Shown piece by piece: positions 32,653 through 42,362 of a stretch of DNA of 64,000 nt. Below the pieces are notes generated by a model. The model ran no database searches and had not been told where the DNA came from. It worked only from the letters and a program-made list of their open reading frames with translations. Location: contig NZ_JABJVN010000008.1 in assembly GCF_013618475.1 (NCBI RefSeq), forward strand, positions 1 to 64,000, in the 5' to 3' direction. The first letter of the stretch is position 1, and every line of letters starts with the position of its first letter. The stretch is from Saccharibacillus deserti (GTDB taxonomy: Bacteria > Bacillota > Bacilli > Paenibacillales > Paenibacillaceae). The translations under genes were made by a program, and so were the position numbers.

Positions 32653-34365
32653 TTAGGCGTCTACTCGGCTTGTCACTGCCGTAACAAGGCGCTGTACCGA
32701 TTCTTCCGCGCCCGCCAGCGAATCGCCGCGTACCGCGAAGTAGACTTTGATCTTCGGTTCGGTTCCCGAAGGCCGCAGGACAAACCAAGAATCGTCTTCC
32801 AGGATATACTTCAGCACGTTCTCCGACGGCAGGCCGTCGATACCCTGCGCATAATCAAGAGTCTGTACGACCTTGACGCCGGCGACTTCCGTCGGCGGAT
32901 TCTCGCGCCAGTCGGACATGATCGATTGAATCTTGGCCAGACCGTCTTTGCCTTTCATCGTGCGCGATTCCAGACGTTCGATAAACGTCCCGAACTGCGC
33001 ATACAGGCTTTCAAGCACATCGTACAGCGTTTTGCCCTGCGTTTTGTAATAGGCCGCCGCTTCCGCAATCAGCATCGATGCCAGCACGGCGTCTTTGTCG
33101 CGGGCATAACTGCCGGCCAGATAACCGTAGCTTTCCTCGTAACCGAACAGGAAAGTGTGCTCGCCCGTTTGTTCGAACTGGGTCATTTTTTCTCCGATAT
33201 ACTTGAACCCGGTCAGGGTATTCAGCACTTCCGCTCCATAATGACGGGCAATCGCCGCACCCATCTCGCTGGTTACGATCGTCTTGATTACCGCTCCGTT
33301 CTTGGGCAGCGTACCCGCTTCCTGCATACGTCCCAACACATAATCGACCATGATCGCCCCGGATTGGTTGCCGCTCAGGACGACATACTGTCCTTCTTTG
33401 TTGCGTACGACAGCGCCCATCCGGTCGCAGTCGGGATCAGTGCCGATCAAAATATCGGCATTCAGCTCTTCGCCGAGCTTCATGGCGAGCGTAAAGGCTT
33501 CACGTTCTTCCGGATTCGGCGATTTGACCGTCGGGAAATCCCCGTCCGGCTGCTCCTGCTCCGGCACAACCGCCACATTCTTGAACCCGATTTTCTCCAA
33601 TACCTGGCGCACCGGCAGGTTGCCAGTACCGTGCAGCGGCGTAAAGACGATCTGAAGATCGTCTCCCTGGCCTGCGGCCAACTGCTCGCGGCTCAAGGAC
33701 AGACCGGCTACGGTCCCGATAAAGGCTTCGTCTTCCGCATCGCCGAGCCAGACCAGAAGTCCCTGCGCTTCCGCTTCTTCGCGGGTGATCCGTTTGATTG
33801 CGGAAAACGACTGCACGCCCTGTACGAGACTGATCACACGTTCCGCTTCGTCGGGAATCAGCTGTCCGCCTTCATGATTGTAGACTTTGTAGCCGTTGTA
33901 TTCCGGCGGGTTGTGGCTCGCCGTAACCATGATGCCGCCATCGGCCTGCAGATGACGCACCGAAAACGACAGCTGCGGCGTTGTGCGAAGAGAAGGATAA
34001 AGCTTGGCTACGATTCCGTTAGCCGCTAAGACAAGAGCCGCTTCCAGAGAAAATTCAGGTGAAAAGTGGCGTGAATCGTGCGCAATGACAACAGACGGTT
34101 GCCCGTCTTTGCCCTGCGCCGTTTCGAGTATGTACTCCGCCAGACCCTGGGTCGCTTTGCCGACCGTGTACCGGTTCATGCGATTGCTTCCCGCGCCAAT
34201 TACGCCGCGAAGTCCGCCCGTTCCGAATTCGAGCTCCCGGTAGAAACGATCTTCCAGCTCATCCGGCTGCGATTCCAGCGCGCGCAGCTCCTGCTTGGTT
34301 TGTTCGTCGATGCTTGGGTCTTCCAGCCATTGGCTGACTACCGCCGCGGTTTTTTCGTTTAACAT
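32653..34365 (-). CDS. pgcA: phosphoglucomutase / phosphomannomutase
   Basis: A 570-residue alpha-D-phosphohexomutase interconverting glucose 6- and 1-phosphate, the precursor route to UDP-glucose and wall glycans. Motifs are the catalytic serine loop MVTASHNPPEYNGYKVY, metal loop IGTDPDCDRMG, sugar loop LFGYEESYGYLAG and phosphate loop RPSGTEPKIKVYFA. The ATG at 34365 follows AGGGAGGT by 9 nt. The N-terminal GTGGLRG motif is typical. Length matches B. subtilis PgcA (about 580). It lies upstream of the wall-polymer genes. Confidence 0.93.
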   Translation of the reverse strand: MLNEKTAAVVSQWLEDPSIDEQTKQELRALESQPDELEDRFYRELEFGTGGLRGVIGAGSNRMNRYTVGKATQGLAEYILETAQGKDGQPSVVIAHDSRHFSPEFSLEAALVLAANGIVAKLYPSLRTTPQLSFSVRHLQADGGIMVTASHNPPEYNGYKVYNHEGGQLIPDEAERVISLVQGVQSFSAIKRITREEAEAQGLLVWLGDAEDEAFIGTVAGLSLSREQLAAGQGDDLQIVFTPLHGTGNLPVRQVLEKIGFKNVAVVPEQEQPDGDFPTVKSPNPEEREAFTLAMKLGEELNADILIGTDPDCDRMGAVVRNKEGQYVVLSGNQSGAIMVDYVLGRMQEAGTLPKNGAVIKTIVTSEMGAAIARHYGAEVLNTLTGFKYIGEKMTQFEQTGEHTFLFGYEESYGYLAGSYARDKDAVLASMLIAEAAAYYKTQGKTLYDVLESLYAQFGTFIERLESRTMKGKDGLAKIQSIMSDWRENPPTEVAGVKVVQTLDYAQGIDGLPSENVLKYILEDDSWFVLRPSGTEPKIKVYFAVRGDSLAGAEESVQRLVTAVTSRVDA

Positions 34366-34417
34366 ATTTCTTGTACCTCCCTGTCCGGATTGTTGGGGTG
34401 AAGAGGCAGCCGTACGA

Positions 34418-34852
34418 TTATTCGCGGTCCGCGAGCGCAAACATCATGTCGCCTTCGGCTACTACTTTCCCGTCCACTTTCGCCACGGCGTGTCCTTTTC
34501 CGATCATTCCTTTGAAGCGGGTCATTTCGACCTCAAGCCGCAGCGTGTCGCCGGGCTTGACCTGGCCGCGGAAACGGAACCCGTCGATGCCGGCAAAAAA
34601 ACCGAGCTTGCCGCGGTTTTCTTCCACGATCATCATCGCGACGCTTCCGACCTGGGCGAGAGCCTCCACTATTAATACCCCCGGCATGACCGGATAACCC
34701 GGAAAATGCCCGGCAAAGAAAGGTTCGTTCACGGTTACGTTTTTAATGCCGACCGCACTTTTGCCCGGTTCGACCTCCAGAATCCGATCCACCAACAAGA
34801 ACGGCGGGCGGTGCGGAATAATTTCTTGAATCTGCTGCGAATCCAAAATCAC
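34418..34852 (-). CDS. fabZ: 3-hydroxyacyl-ACP dehydratase FabZ
   Basis: A 144-residue hot-dog-fold enzyme of type II fatty acid synthesis that dehydrates 3-hydroxyacyl-ACP. The signature [11 protein letters not shown] and the catalytic segment [20 protein letters not shown] (His and Glu) are intact. The start is GTG at 34852, with AAGGGAG 8 nt upstream, giving the usual length; a TTG at 34873 is less likely. Order flhO-flhP-fabZ is the same as in B. subtilis (ywpB). Hydrophobic beta-strands continue to FALADRE. Confidence 0.95.
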   Translation of the reverse strand: MILDSQQIQEIIPHRPPFLLVDRILEVEPGKSAVGIKNVTVNEPFFAGHFPGYPVMPGVLIVEALAQVGSVAMMIVEENRGKLGFFAGIDGFRFRGQVKPGDTLRLEVEMTRFKGMIGKGHAVAKVDGKVVAEGDMMFALADRE

Positions 34853-34932
34853 ATGCAAAACTCCCTTCGGCAATTTCCCCCATCATTATACAGTTTCCAG
34901 CAGCAAAAAGAAATCGCGGAAAACCGCAGCAC

Positions 34933-34972
34933 AAAAAGAGCCGTCCGGTCGCAAAGACCCGAAGAACGGCTC
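34933..34972 (-). terminator. intrinsic terminator after the EpuA-like gene
   Basis: The minus strand pairs GAGCCGT with ACGGCTC around a 21-nt loop that can pair internally, followed by TTTTTG. It separates the flagellar block from fabZ. Confidence 0.75.
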
Positions 34973-35035
34973 GGATTCGCGTTTGGATACGGCTCTTTCT
35001 TCCATCAATCCCGATCAAGGGCGAAAATCATAAGG

Positions 35036-35254
35036 CTAGGGAGCGAAAACGAGGTCGAACACATGTCTCCACGTTTCGGGCCGAAGCGCTTCTTGCCATT
35101 CCTGTTTTCCCATATAGACATAACCGAACACCATACCTCCGGCCAGACACAACACGAAAAAAAGCAGAAAAAGAGTAAACCGAAGCATCCGTCTGCCAAA
35201 CGTTCTTTTGCGGCGTACGGGAACTTCGCTTTGCTCATCCATCACCTTTTCCAC
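35036..35254 (-). CDS. EpuA-like small membrane protein (annotated family: RNA polymerase subunit beta-like, DNA-directed)
   Basis: A protein of about 72 residues with a basic N-terminus (VRRKRTFGRRMLRF), one membrane helix (LFLLFFVLCLAGGMVFGYVY) and a short extracellular tail. It matches the EpuA family, often mislabelled as RNA polymerase subunit; no polymerase feature is present. The GTG at 35254 has AAGGAGGA 6 nt upstream; ATG 35242 is the alternative. It lies between flhP and fabZ, a position typical in Paenibacillus. Function is unknown. Confidence 0.75.
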   Translation of the reverse strand: MEKVMDEQSEVPVRRKRTFGRRMLRFTLFLLFFVLCLAGGMVFGYVYMGKQEWQEALRPETWRHVFDLVFAP

Positions 35255-35276
35255 TTCGACTCCTCCTTGCCGCAAA

Positions 35277-35312
35277 GTCCGAAGCCCCGGAATCAATCCG
35301 GAGCTTCGGACT
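35277..35312 (-). terminator. terminator-like hairpin after flhP
   Basis: On the minus strand GTCCGAAGCtCCGG pairs with CCGGgGCTTCGGAC, 14 pairs with one mismatch, followed only by TTTG. The stem is stable but the T-run is short, so termination may be partial. Confidence 0.6.
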
Positions 35313-35346
35313 CTTTCATAATGAAGCTTATTGACTTGGAATTCCG

Positions 35347-36153
35347 TTATTGACGGATCCCGTTGGCGAGTGTCGCCATCGTATCGCTGGATGTGAGGGC
35401 TTTGGCAGCCAATTGATACGCTCTTTGAACCTGCAGCAGATCGGTCATCTGCGCGGTTAAATCGACGTTCGACTGTTCCACATAACCCTGTCTGACCTGA
35501 GCGGTCACTCCCGTATTCGTCAGCACTTCCGCTTCGTTTGCGCCTTCCGCCAGAACGAAGACGTTGCCGTCGGTCTGTACGAGACCTTCCGAACGGTCTA
35601 CCCGTGCCACGGAAATCCGGCCGGCCGGTGTACTCGTACCATTGGGATTCAGAGCGCGTACCGTACCGTCGCCGTCAACCTGCAGTTTGGAATTGGCAGG
35701 AATCCGGATCGGCTGGCCGTTAGTGCCCATAACCGGGTGTCCCTGATTGGTCATCAGGTAGACGTTCCGGGCATCGTCGCCGAGCGAAGCCAATTGGAAT
35801 CCGCCTTCGCGGGTCCAGGCTTTCTCTCCATTGACTTGAACTTCGAAAACCCCGTTGCCTTCAATCGCAATATCCGACAAACTGCCGGTTTCTTTGAGCG
35901 GTCCTTGGGTCAGGTCGATCGTCACTTCGCTCATCCGGGCACCGAAACCGAGGTTAAAACCGGCATCCGTACGGCGGCCGTCCAGTTGGAAGTCTTTGCC
36001 CTGGTTCTGTACGCGGGTCAGCGTGTCTTGAAAGCTGCCTTGTTTGGCTTTGTAGCCGACCGTGTCGACGTTGGCGATATTGTCCGAAATCAGGTCGAGC
36101 TTGCGCTGGAGGCCGTTCATTGTCACCGCAGCGCTGATCATCGAGTTATTCAT
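35347..36153 (-). CDS. flhP: flagellar hook-basal body rod protein FlhP (FlgG family)
   Basis: A 268-residue rod/hook family protein (FlgG/FlgF-like) of the distal rod. The N-terminal motif is LDLISDNIANVDTVGYKAKQ and the C-terminal motif is VQRAYQLAAKALTSSDTMATLANGIRQ, both the coiled-coil ends of axial proteins. The middle has AIEGNGVFEVQVNGEKAWTR, the FlgG-type beta domain. AAGGAGG precedes the ATG, and 16 bp separate it from flhO. Exported without a cleaved signal by the flagellar apparatus. Confidence 0.94.
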   Translation of the reverse strand: MNNSMISAAVTMNGLQRKLDLISDNIANVDTVGYKAKQGSFQDTLTRVQNQGKDFQLDGRRTDAGFNLGFGARMSEVTIDLTQGPLKETGSLSDIAIEGNGVFEVQVNGEKAWTREGGFQLASLGDDARNVYLMTNQGHPVMGTNGQPIRIPANSKLQVDGDGTVRALNPNGTSTPAGRISVARVDRSEGLVQTDGNVFVLAEGANEAEVLTNTGVTAQVRQGYVEQSNVDLTAQMTDLLQVQRAYQLAAKALTSSDTMATLANGIRQ

Positions 36154-36169
36154 GAATGTGCCTCCTTAG

Positions 36170-37048
36170 TTATACTCTTCCGACTTCGTTAACCGCTTTT
36201 TCCAAGCTCTTATCGTAGAACTGCACAACCTTCTGGTTGGCTTCGTAAGCCCGGAGTGCCGCTGTCATGTCGACCATCGACTGCGCCGCGTCCACCGTTG
36301 AACGCTCCAGATGCCCTTGCTTCACATCGATTTGATCGGCGTCCGTCGCTGCGCGAAGCGAAGCCGCTCCCTGCGTTTTCTCCGTGAACAGCCCTTCGCC
36401 GTCGCGGGTCAGTCCGTTCGCCTGTTCCGCAACCGTGATGCCGACCCGTCCGGATGCCGCGCCTGTCGCTTTGTTGAAGATCGTTCCGTTCTCTCTCACC
36501 CAGTAGTCGTCCATCGAACCGGTCAGCACGATTGGCTGTCCGTCCTGTCCGAGTACGTTACGATTCATCGAAGTCACCAAACGCCCGTCCGAAGACAAAT
36601 GCAGATCACCGTCGCGTGTATAGCTTACGCCGCCCTGCGGGTTTTCTACGTTAAAGAAAGCCTGAGGCTTGTAAATGATATCGCCGTTTGCCTGAATCGC
36701 TTTGCCTGAAGCATCAAACACCACGTTTCCGCCCTGCGGATTCACGACCTGCATATCGGAAACGAGCGCCAAATCGTCCGAAGACAGAGTCTCCGTCACG
36801 TCGCCCTGAACCATCATCGAAATGCTCTCTTCGGCAAACACACCGGTATTCAGCTTGCCGACCTGACGGTTATCGCGGCCTTCATCACCGTTTTGCAGAG
36901 CGACCATTACCTCCGGGAAAGAACGTGCCGTGCTCTCCACCTGTTTGTAGCCTGTGGTGTTCAGGTTGGCAATGTTCTGTGTAACCGTATCGTGTCTGCG
37001 CTGCTGCGTCATCATACCTGCGGTAGCCGTATATAATCCTCTAAGCAT
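36170..37048 (-). CDS. flhO: flagellar hook-basal body rod protein FlhO (FlgG family)
   Basis: A 292-residue paralogue of FlhP. The N-terminus has MLRGLYTATAGMMTQQRRHD and TQNIANLNTTGYKQ. The C-terminus has MVDMTAALRAYEANQKVVQF and ends KAVNEVGRV. The central beta domain contains FFNVENPQGGVSYTRDGDLH. It lies downstream of mbl, as in B. subtilis, and has an exact sigma-D -10 in its upstream region (37177-37203), so flhO-flhP are likely expressed with the late motility regulon. Confidence 0.94.
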   Translation of the reverse strand: MLRGLYTATAGMMTQQRRHDTVTQNIANLNTTGYKQVESTARSFPEVMVALQNGDEGRDNRQVGKLNTGVFAEESISMMVQGDVTETLSSDDLALVSDMQVVNPQGGNVVFDASGKAIQANGDIIYKPQAFFNVENPQGGVSYTRDGDLHLSSDGRLVTSMNRNVLGQDGQPIVLTGSMDDYWVRENGTIFNKATGAASGRVGITVAEQANGLTRDGEGLFTEKTQGAASLRAATDADQIDVKQGHLERSTVDAAQSMVDMTAALRAYEANQKVVQFYDKSLEKAVNEVGRV

Positions 37049-37176
37049 TCGATGTGTTCCCCTTTCCGATATCGCGGATGCGGTTTGACTTCTGGAGGTG
37101 CAATAGTCAGGCTGTCATCGTCCGTGTCCATGCGGCTGGGGCTCCGTAAAAAAAGCCCCCGGCCTTGTTGTATTAT

Positions 37177-37203
37177 ATATCGGCAGATCCGGGAAATAGT
37201 TAA
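37177..37203 (-). promoter_or_regulatory. predicted sigma-D promoter of flhO-flhP
   Basis: The minus strand reads TTAA-N15-GCCGATAT: an exact 8/8 -10, 3/4 -35 and canonical spacing. It lies about 130 bp before flhO and just inside the end of mbl. This is the best sigma-D site in the window. Confidence 0.7.
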
Positions 37204-37210
37204 GCGAATT

Positions 37211-38209
37211 TCAAAACTTTTTTTTGGCTCTTTGATCGAGGTGGTCGAGCATCTTCTGCGTACCTTTGACCACGCAGTGCATCGGATCTTCCGCGGTCCA
37301 GACCGGCACTCTCAACTCGTGTGCGAGCAGATCGTCCAGGCCGTGCAGCAGGGCCCCTCCGCCTGTCAGAACGACGCCGCGGTCGATAATGTCGGCGGAC
37401 AATTCCGGAGGCGTGCGTTCCAGTACCGATTTGGCGGCACTGACGATCAGCGCAACCGATTCGTCCAGCGCTTCCTTGACCTCGGCCGAAGTCACCGATA
37501 CGGTGCGAGGAAGACCGCTGACCATATCGCGTCCGCGGATATCCACTTCCGCCTGACGGCCGTCCGGATGTACGGAAGCGATATTGATCTTGAGATCCTC
37601 CGCCGTCCGTTCGCCGATCAACAGCTTATATTTATTTTTAATGTAACGGATAATCGATTCGTCGAAAGTGTCGCCTGCCACTTTGATCGAGGAAGATGTC
37701 ACGATGTCCCCCATCGACAGCACGGCCACATCCGTCGTTCCGCCGCCGATATCGACGACCATATTGCCGCTTGGCTGATAAATATCCATGCCTGCGCCGA
37801 TTGCCGCCGCTTTGGGTTCTTCTTCCAGGTAAACGTCTTTCGCTCCGGTACGCTGGGCCGCTTCACGGATCGCTTTTTGTTCGACGGAAGTAATATTGGT
37901 CGGCGCGCAGATCAAAATCCGCGGATTGCTGTACCAGCTTCGTCCGCCTACTTTATTGATAAAGTAACGCAGCATCGCTTCCGTAATATCAAAGTCCGCG
38001 ATGACGCCGTCGCGCAGCGGACGCACCACTTCGATATTGCCGGGCGTACGTCCGACCATGCGGCGTGCTTCTTCGCCGACAGCCAGAACGCGTTTCGATT
38101 CTCTCTCCACGGCCACAACCGACGGCTCGTCGATCACGACTCCCTTGCCCTTCACGTAAATCAGCACGTTCGCCGTGCCCAGATCGATCCCGATATCCTT
38201 GCTCAACAT
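37211..38209 (-). CDS. mbl: cell-shape determining actin homologue Mbl
   Basis: A 332-residue MreB-family ATPase forming membrane-bound filaments that direct lateral wall synthesis. Phosphate loop 1 is DIGIDLGTANVLIYVKGKG; phosphate 2 is MVVDIGGGTTDVAVLSMG; the adenosine loop is VVLTGGGALLHGLDDLL. Context (directly followed by flhO-flhP) marks it as Mbl rather than MreB. A -35/-10 pair is at 38294-38323. spoIIID, which precedes mbl in sporulating Bacillales, is not present. Confidence 0.95.
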   Translation of the reverse strand: MLSKDIGIDLGTANVLIYVKGKGVVIDEPSVVAVERESKRVLAVGEEARRMVGRTPGNIEVVRPLRDGVIADFDITEAMLRYFINKVGGRSWYSNPRILICAPTNITSVEQKAIREAAQRTGAKDVYLEEEPKAAAIGAGMDIYQPSGNMVVDIGGGTTDVAVLSMGDIVTSSSIKVAGDTFDESIIRYIKNKYKLLIGERTAEDLKINIASVHPDGRQAEVDIRGRDMVSGLPRTVSVTSAEVKEALDESVALIVSAAKSVLERTPPELSADIIDRGVVLTGGGALLHGLDDLLAHELRVPVWTAEDPMHCVVKGTQKMLDHLDQRAKKKF

Positions 38210-38293
38210 GTCTTTTCGCGGCCTCCAGCATCCTTGTTATTCGGCTTTTTTTACTGCGCGCTTCCGTCGGCGCCCTAGAAACTACCAGCTTTT

Positions 38294-38323
38294 AACATAC
38301 CATATTTATAGGTCCTACATCAA
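38294..38323 (-). promoter_or_regulatory. predicted sigma-A promoter of mbl
   Basis: The minus strand reads TTGATG-N18-TATGTT, 4/6 each, in the murA-mbl gap after the murA terminator and about 85 bp before the mbl start. Confidence 0.5.
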
Positions 38324-38353
38324 CGGGCATTCCGCGGAAATCGGGGCTAAAAA

Positions 38354-38386
38354 AGCAAAAAATCCAAGTTCAAGAGAACTTGGATT
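38354..38386 (-). terminator. intrinsic terminator of murA
   Basis: On the minus strand AATCCAAGTTC-TCTT-GAACTTGGATT, a perfect 11-base stem, is followed by TTTTGC and a second T-run; 30 bp after the murA stop. Confidence 0.92.
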
Positions 38387-38415
38387 TGCAAAGCGAAAGG
38401 AATGAACGGGAAAGG

Positions 38416-39762
38416 TTAAGCCCAGGTCGGTTGAACGGTGAAAGCCGGCGACTCGCTGCGTACAGCCGTTTCCGGTACCGCTGCCGCTTCCTTGGAGGCT
38501 TCCGGCATCGAAACGCGCCAGATATCCGCTCCAAGACCTACCAGCTTTTCGGTCAGATTGACGTAGCCGCGGTCGATGTGATGCGTACCGCCAACTTCCG
38601 TCGTACCTTCCGCCACTAGACCGGCACAGATCAAAGCTGCACCCGCACGAAGATCCGTCGCCGTTACTTTGGCGCCGACAAACTTCGTTTCGCCGCTGAC
38701 GAACGAAGAACGTCCTTCGACTTTGATCTCGGCGTTCATCAAACGGAACTGGTCGACGTGCATGAAGCGGTTTTCAAATACCGTTTCGGTCACGACGCTT
38801 GTTCCGGTTGCGCTGAGCAGCAGAGCCATCATCTGCGACTGCATGTCGGTCGGGAAGCCCGGGTACGGAAGTGTCTTGATATCGACAGCCCGAAGCGGCT
38901 TGTCGGCAATCACGCGGATTCCGTTCTCGTCCGGCAGGACCGTAACGCCCATTTCTTCCATTTTGGCTACGACAGGTCCCAGATGGTCGGCAATAGCGCC
39001 TTCCACATAGACGTTGCCGCCCGTAATCGCAGCCGCTACCATGTAGGTACCCGCTTCGATCCGGTCCGGAATAACGGTGTGCGGAGCGCCGATAAGCTTC
39101 TCGACGCCTTCGATACGGATCGTGCCCGTACCTGCGCCGCGAACCACTGCACCCATAGCGTTCAGATAGTTGGCCAAGTCGACGATTTCCGGCTCTTTCG
39201 CCGCATTCTCGATCGTCGTTGTGCCTTCAGCCATTGTAGCTGCCATCATAATGTTTTCTGTCGCGCCTACACTGGCTACGTCGAGATAAATCTTCGCGCC
39301 GCGGAGTCTGCCGTCGCTTTTGGCCTCGACATATCCTTCGCCCAATGTAACGGTCGCTCCCATCGCTTCGAATCCTTTGAGATGCAGATCGATCGGACGT
39401 GTTCCGATCGCGCAGCCGCCCGGCATCGAGATTCGCGTAGAACCCAGACGCGCAAGCAAAGGCCCCATTACGAGGAAGGAGGCGCGCATCTTGCTTACCC
39501 ACTCGTAAGGCGCTTCGCATGAAGTCAGATTCCGTGCATCTACGCGGATGACTTCATCCTGGTATGTAATGCCCGCTCCTAACGATTCCAAAACTTTGTT
39601 AATGGTCATAACGTCGTCAAGAGGAGGCGCATCAGAGATGACGCTAACTCCTTCTTGTCCCAATAGACTGGCAGCGATGATAGGAAGCACCGAATTTTTG
39701 GCACCGCTAACTTTGACGGTTCCGGTCAATCGTTTGCCGCCGCGGACGATAAATTTGCTCAT
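38416..39762 (-). CDS. murA: UDP-N-acetylglucosamine 1-carboxyvinyltransferase MurA
   Basis: A 448-residue cytoplasmic enzyme for the first committed step of peptidoglycan synthesis: PEP transfer to UDP-GlcNAc. It has the N-terminal [17 protein letters not shown], the catalytic cysteine loop [16 protein letters not shown] (Cys about 117, the fosfomycin target), and TAGAAL-type closing motif [13 protein letters not shown]. The C-terminal tail of about 25 residues ([18 protein letters not shown]) exceeds the usual length. Being next to ywzB and the ATP operon, it corresponds to murAA. Neither ywmB (upstream) nor spoIID (downstream) is present. Confidence 0.96.
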   Translation of the reverse strand: MSKFIVRGGKRLTGTVKVSGAKNSVLPIIAASLLGQEGVSVISDAPPLDDVMTINKVLESLGAGITYQDEVIRVDARNLTSCEAPYEWVSKMRASFLVMGPLLARLGSTRISMPGGCAIGTRPIDLHLKGFEAMGATVTLGEGYVEAKSDGRLRGAKIYLDVASVGATENIMMAATMAEGTTTIENAAKEPEIVDLANYLNAMGAVVRGAGTGTIRIEGVEKLIGAPHTVIPDRIEAGTYMVAAAITGGNVYVEGAIADHLGPVVAKMEEMGVTVLPDENGIRVIADKPLRAVDIKTLPYPGFPTDMQSQMMALLLSATGTSVVTETVFENRFMHVDQFRLMNAEIKVEGRSSFVSGETKFVGAKVTATDLRAGAALICAGLVAEGTTEVGGTHHIDRGYVNLTEKLVGLGADIWRVSMPEASKEAAAVPETAVRSESPAFTVQPTWA

Positions 39763-39827
39763 CTACGTATTCCCTCCGCGCGTTTAATTTGCGTTTAATT
39801 GTTTGTGTTTGTGGTATTGTGCACATG

Positions 39828-39890
39828 CCGGTTTAGAAAAACCGGTACATCTTTTGATTAATGGGGCCAAACAAACCTAATCACTGATTA
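39828..39890. repeat. two palindromes in the murA upstream region
   Basis: CCGGTTT-AGAA-AAACCGG (39828-39845) and TAATCA-C-TGATTA (about 39878-39890). Neither has a T-run on the minus strand. They may be operators or mRNA hairpins before murA. No convincing promoter was found in 39763-39925. Confidence 0.45.
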
Positions 39891-39925
39891 ACCCAAGCGT
39901 TCCGACTTAAAACAATTTCATGACT

Positions 39926-40180
39926 TTAAAAGCCCAATCTAAGCAGCTGCGACCATCCGATGTAATCCAACATGAATTTCGCGACGAAATGCCCGAGCAC
40001 AATCGCCAGCAGTACATGCAGCATTTTCCCCTGCGGACTCTGCGGATGACGGGTAATCAAGTCGAGCTTCAAATTCTGCAGTGCCCACCAGGCCAGAATG
40101 ATACAGCCCAGCGATACGACCATAGACAGAATGCCGGAGACCCCGGTTTGCGAGAAAGATTCGAGGGCGCTTCTCCCCAT
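39926..40180 (-). CDS. ywzB: YwzB-like DUF1146 membrane protein
   Basis: An 84-residue protein with two membrane helices: GVSGILSMVVSLGCIILAWWAL and GKMLHVLLAIVLGHFVAKFML. A conserved YIGWSQLLRLG follows at the C-terminus. The ATG at 40180 follows AAAGGAGTGA. This DUF1146 family is constantly found between atpC and murA in Bacillales; its function is unknown. Position and the two-helix profile support the call. It has its own promoter (-10 at 40250-40255). Confidence 0.85.
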   Translation of the reverse strand: MGRSALESFSQTGVSGILSMVVSLGCIILAWWALQNLKLDLITRHPQSPQGKMLHVLLAIVLGHFVAKFMLDYIGWSQLLRLGF

Positions 40181-40249
40181 CTTCTTCACTCCTTTCATTC
40201 GTCTGGCCTTGCTTTGCATCCGCACATCTGTATTTTTGCGGACTCCTCT

Positions 40250-40255
40250 ATAATA
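40250..40255 (-). promoter_or_regulatory. -10 element of ywzB promoter
   Basis: The minus strand reads TATTAT about 70 bp before the ywzB ATG; the -35 is weak (TGGATT at 17 nt). Confidence 0.4.
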
Positions 40256-40446
40256 CTGGGAAGTGAGCGAAGAATCCAGCACATTTCAAACAATTTTTAC
40301 AAAAAGACGCCCATAACTTCCCATAGATGCCCGTTCTTTGCCTTTTGCTTGCTCGCTTAAAAAATGTAAGCGTTACATCCGAACCAAGCGGTTCCGGAGT
40401 CCTTTTCTTTTATCGGTTGGTATTTCCGGGGAAATAAGACTTGAGG

Positions 40447-40477
40447 CAAAAAAAAGCCGATCTCCGAAGAGACCGGC
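40447..40477 (-). terminator. intrinsic terminator of the ATP synthase operon
   Basis: On the minus strand GCCGGTCTC-TTCG-GAGATCGGC, a UUCG tetraloop stem, is followed by eight T residues, 7 bp after the atpC stop. Confidence 0.95.
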
Positions 40478-40483
40478 CTCGCT

Positions 40484-40906
40484 TTATTGGTTGACGGAAT
40501 CCGTCGAAGTGACTCCGATTCGAGTCATGGCACGTTTGAGAGCGAGTTCCGCACGGCGGAAATCAACTTCGTCTTGGTGCATTTTGCCGCTTTCGAGACG
40601 CAGCTCGGCTCTTTCTCTCGCTGCGCGGGCGCGATCGACATCGATGCTTTCCGGCAGTTCGGCGCTTTCGGCCAGTACAACGACCTTGTCGCGGCGGACT
40701 TCAAGAAATCCGCCGTGCACAGCGATATGCGAACGTTTACCGTCATGCTGCACGGTAAGCGCGCCGATTTGAAGCGGAGCGACCGTGGCTACGTGGCCCG
40801 GCAGGACGCCCATATCGCCTTCTACGCTTTTGGCGATGATACTGGTGACATTATCGGAGTAAATCAGACGCTCCGGCGTGACGATTTCCAGCAAAAAGGT
40901 GCTCAC
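40484..40906 (-). CDS. atpC: ATP synthase F1 subunit epsilon
   Basis: A 140-residue subunit of the F1 central stalk. The N-terminal beta sandwich contains LEIVTPERLIYSDNV and GDMGVLPGHVATVAPL; the C-terminal helical hairpin is rich in Ala, Arg and Glu (RARAARERAELRL). The start is GTG at 40906 with GAGGAGGGA upstream. It is last of the operon, 31 bp after atpD, with a terminator 7 bp beyond its stop. Length is normal. Confidence 0.97.
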   Translation of the reverse strand: MSTFLLEIVTPERLIYSDNVTSIIAKSVEGDMGVLPGHVATVAPLQIGALTVQHDGKRSHIAVHGGFLEVRRDKVVVLAESAELPESIDVDRARAARERAELRLESGKMHQDEVDFRRAELALKRAMTRIGVTSTDSVNQ

Positions 40907-40937
40907 TTCTATCCCTCCTCACCCGAAGCTTGGAAGC

Positions 40938-42353
<1,416 letters not shown>

Positions 42354-42362
42354 CTACAAGCT

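Larger units (their letters stand above)
40181..40483 (-). other. atpC-ywzB intergenic region
   Basis: 303 bp without a gene. It holds the atpC terminator (40447-40477) and a cre-like palindrome, ATGTAAGCGTTACAT (40358-40372), 14/15 to the CcpA consensus WTGNAANCGNWNNCW. It also holds a TATTAT -10 for ywzB at 40250-40255 with a weak -35. Confidence 0.55.

Noticed and set aside
34743-35018. Small frame between fabZ and the EpuA-like gene
   Set aside because: It overlaps the terminator hairpin at 34933-34972 and has no ribosome site or recognisable composition.
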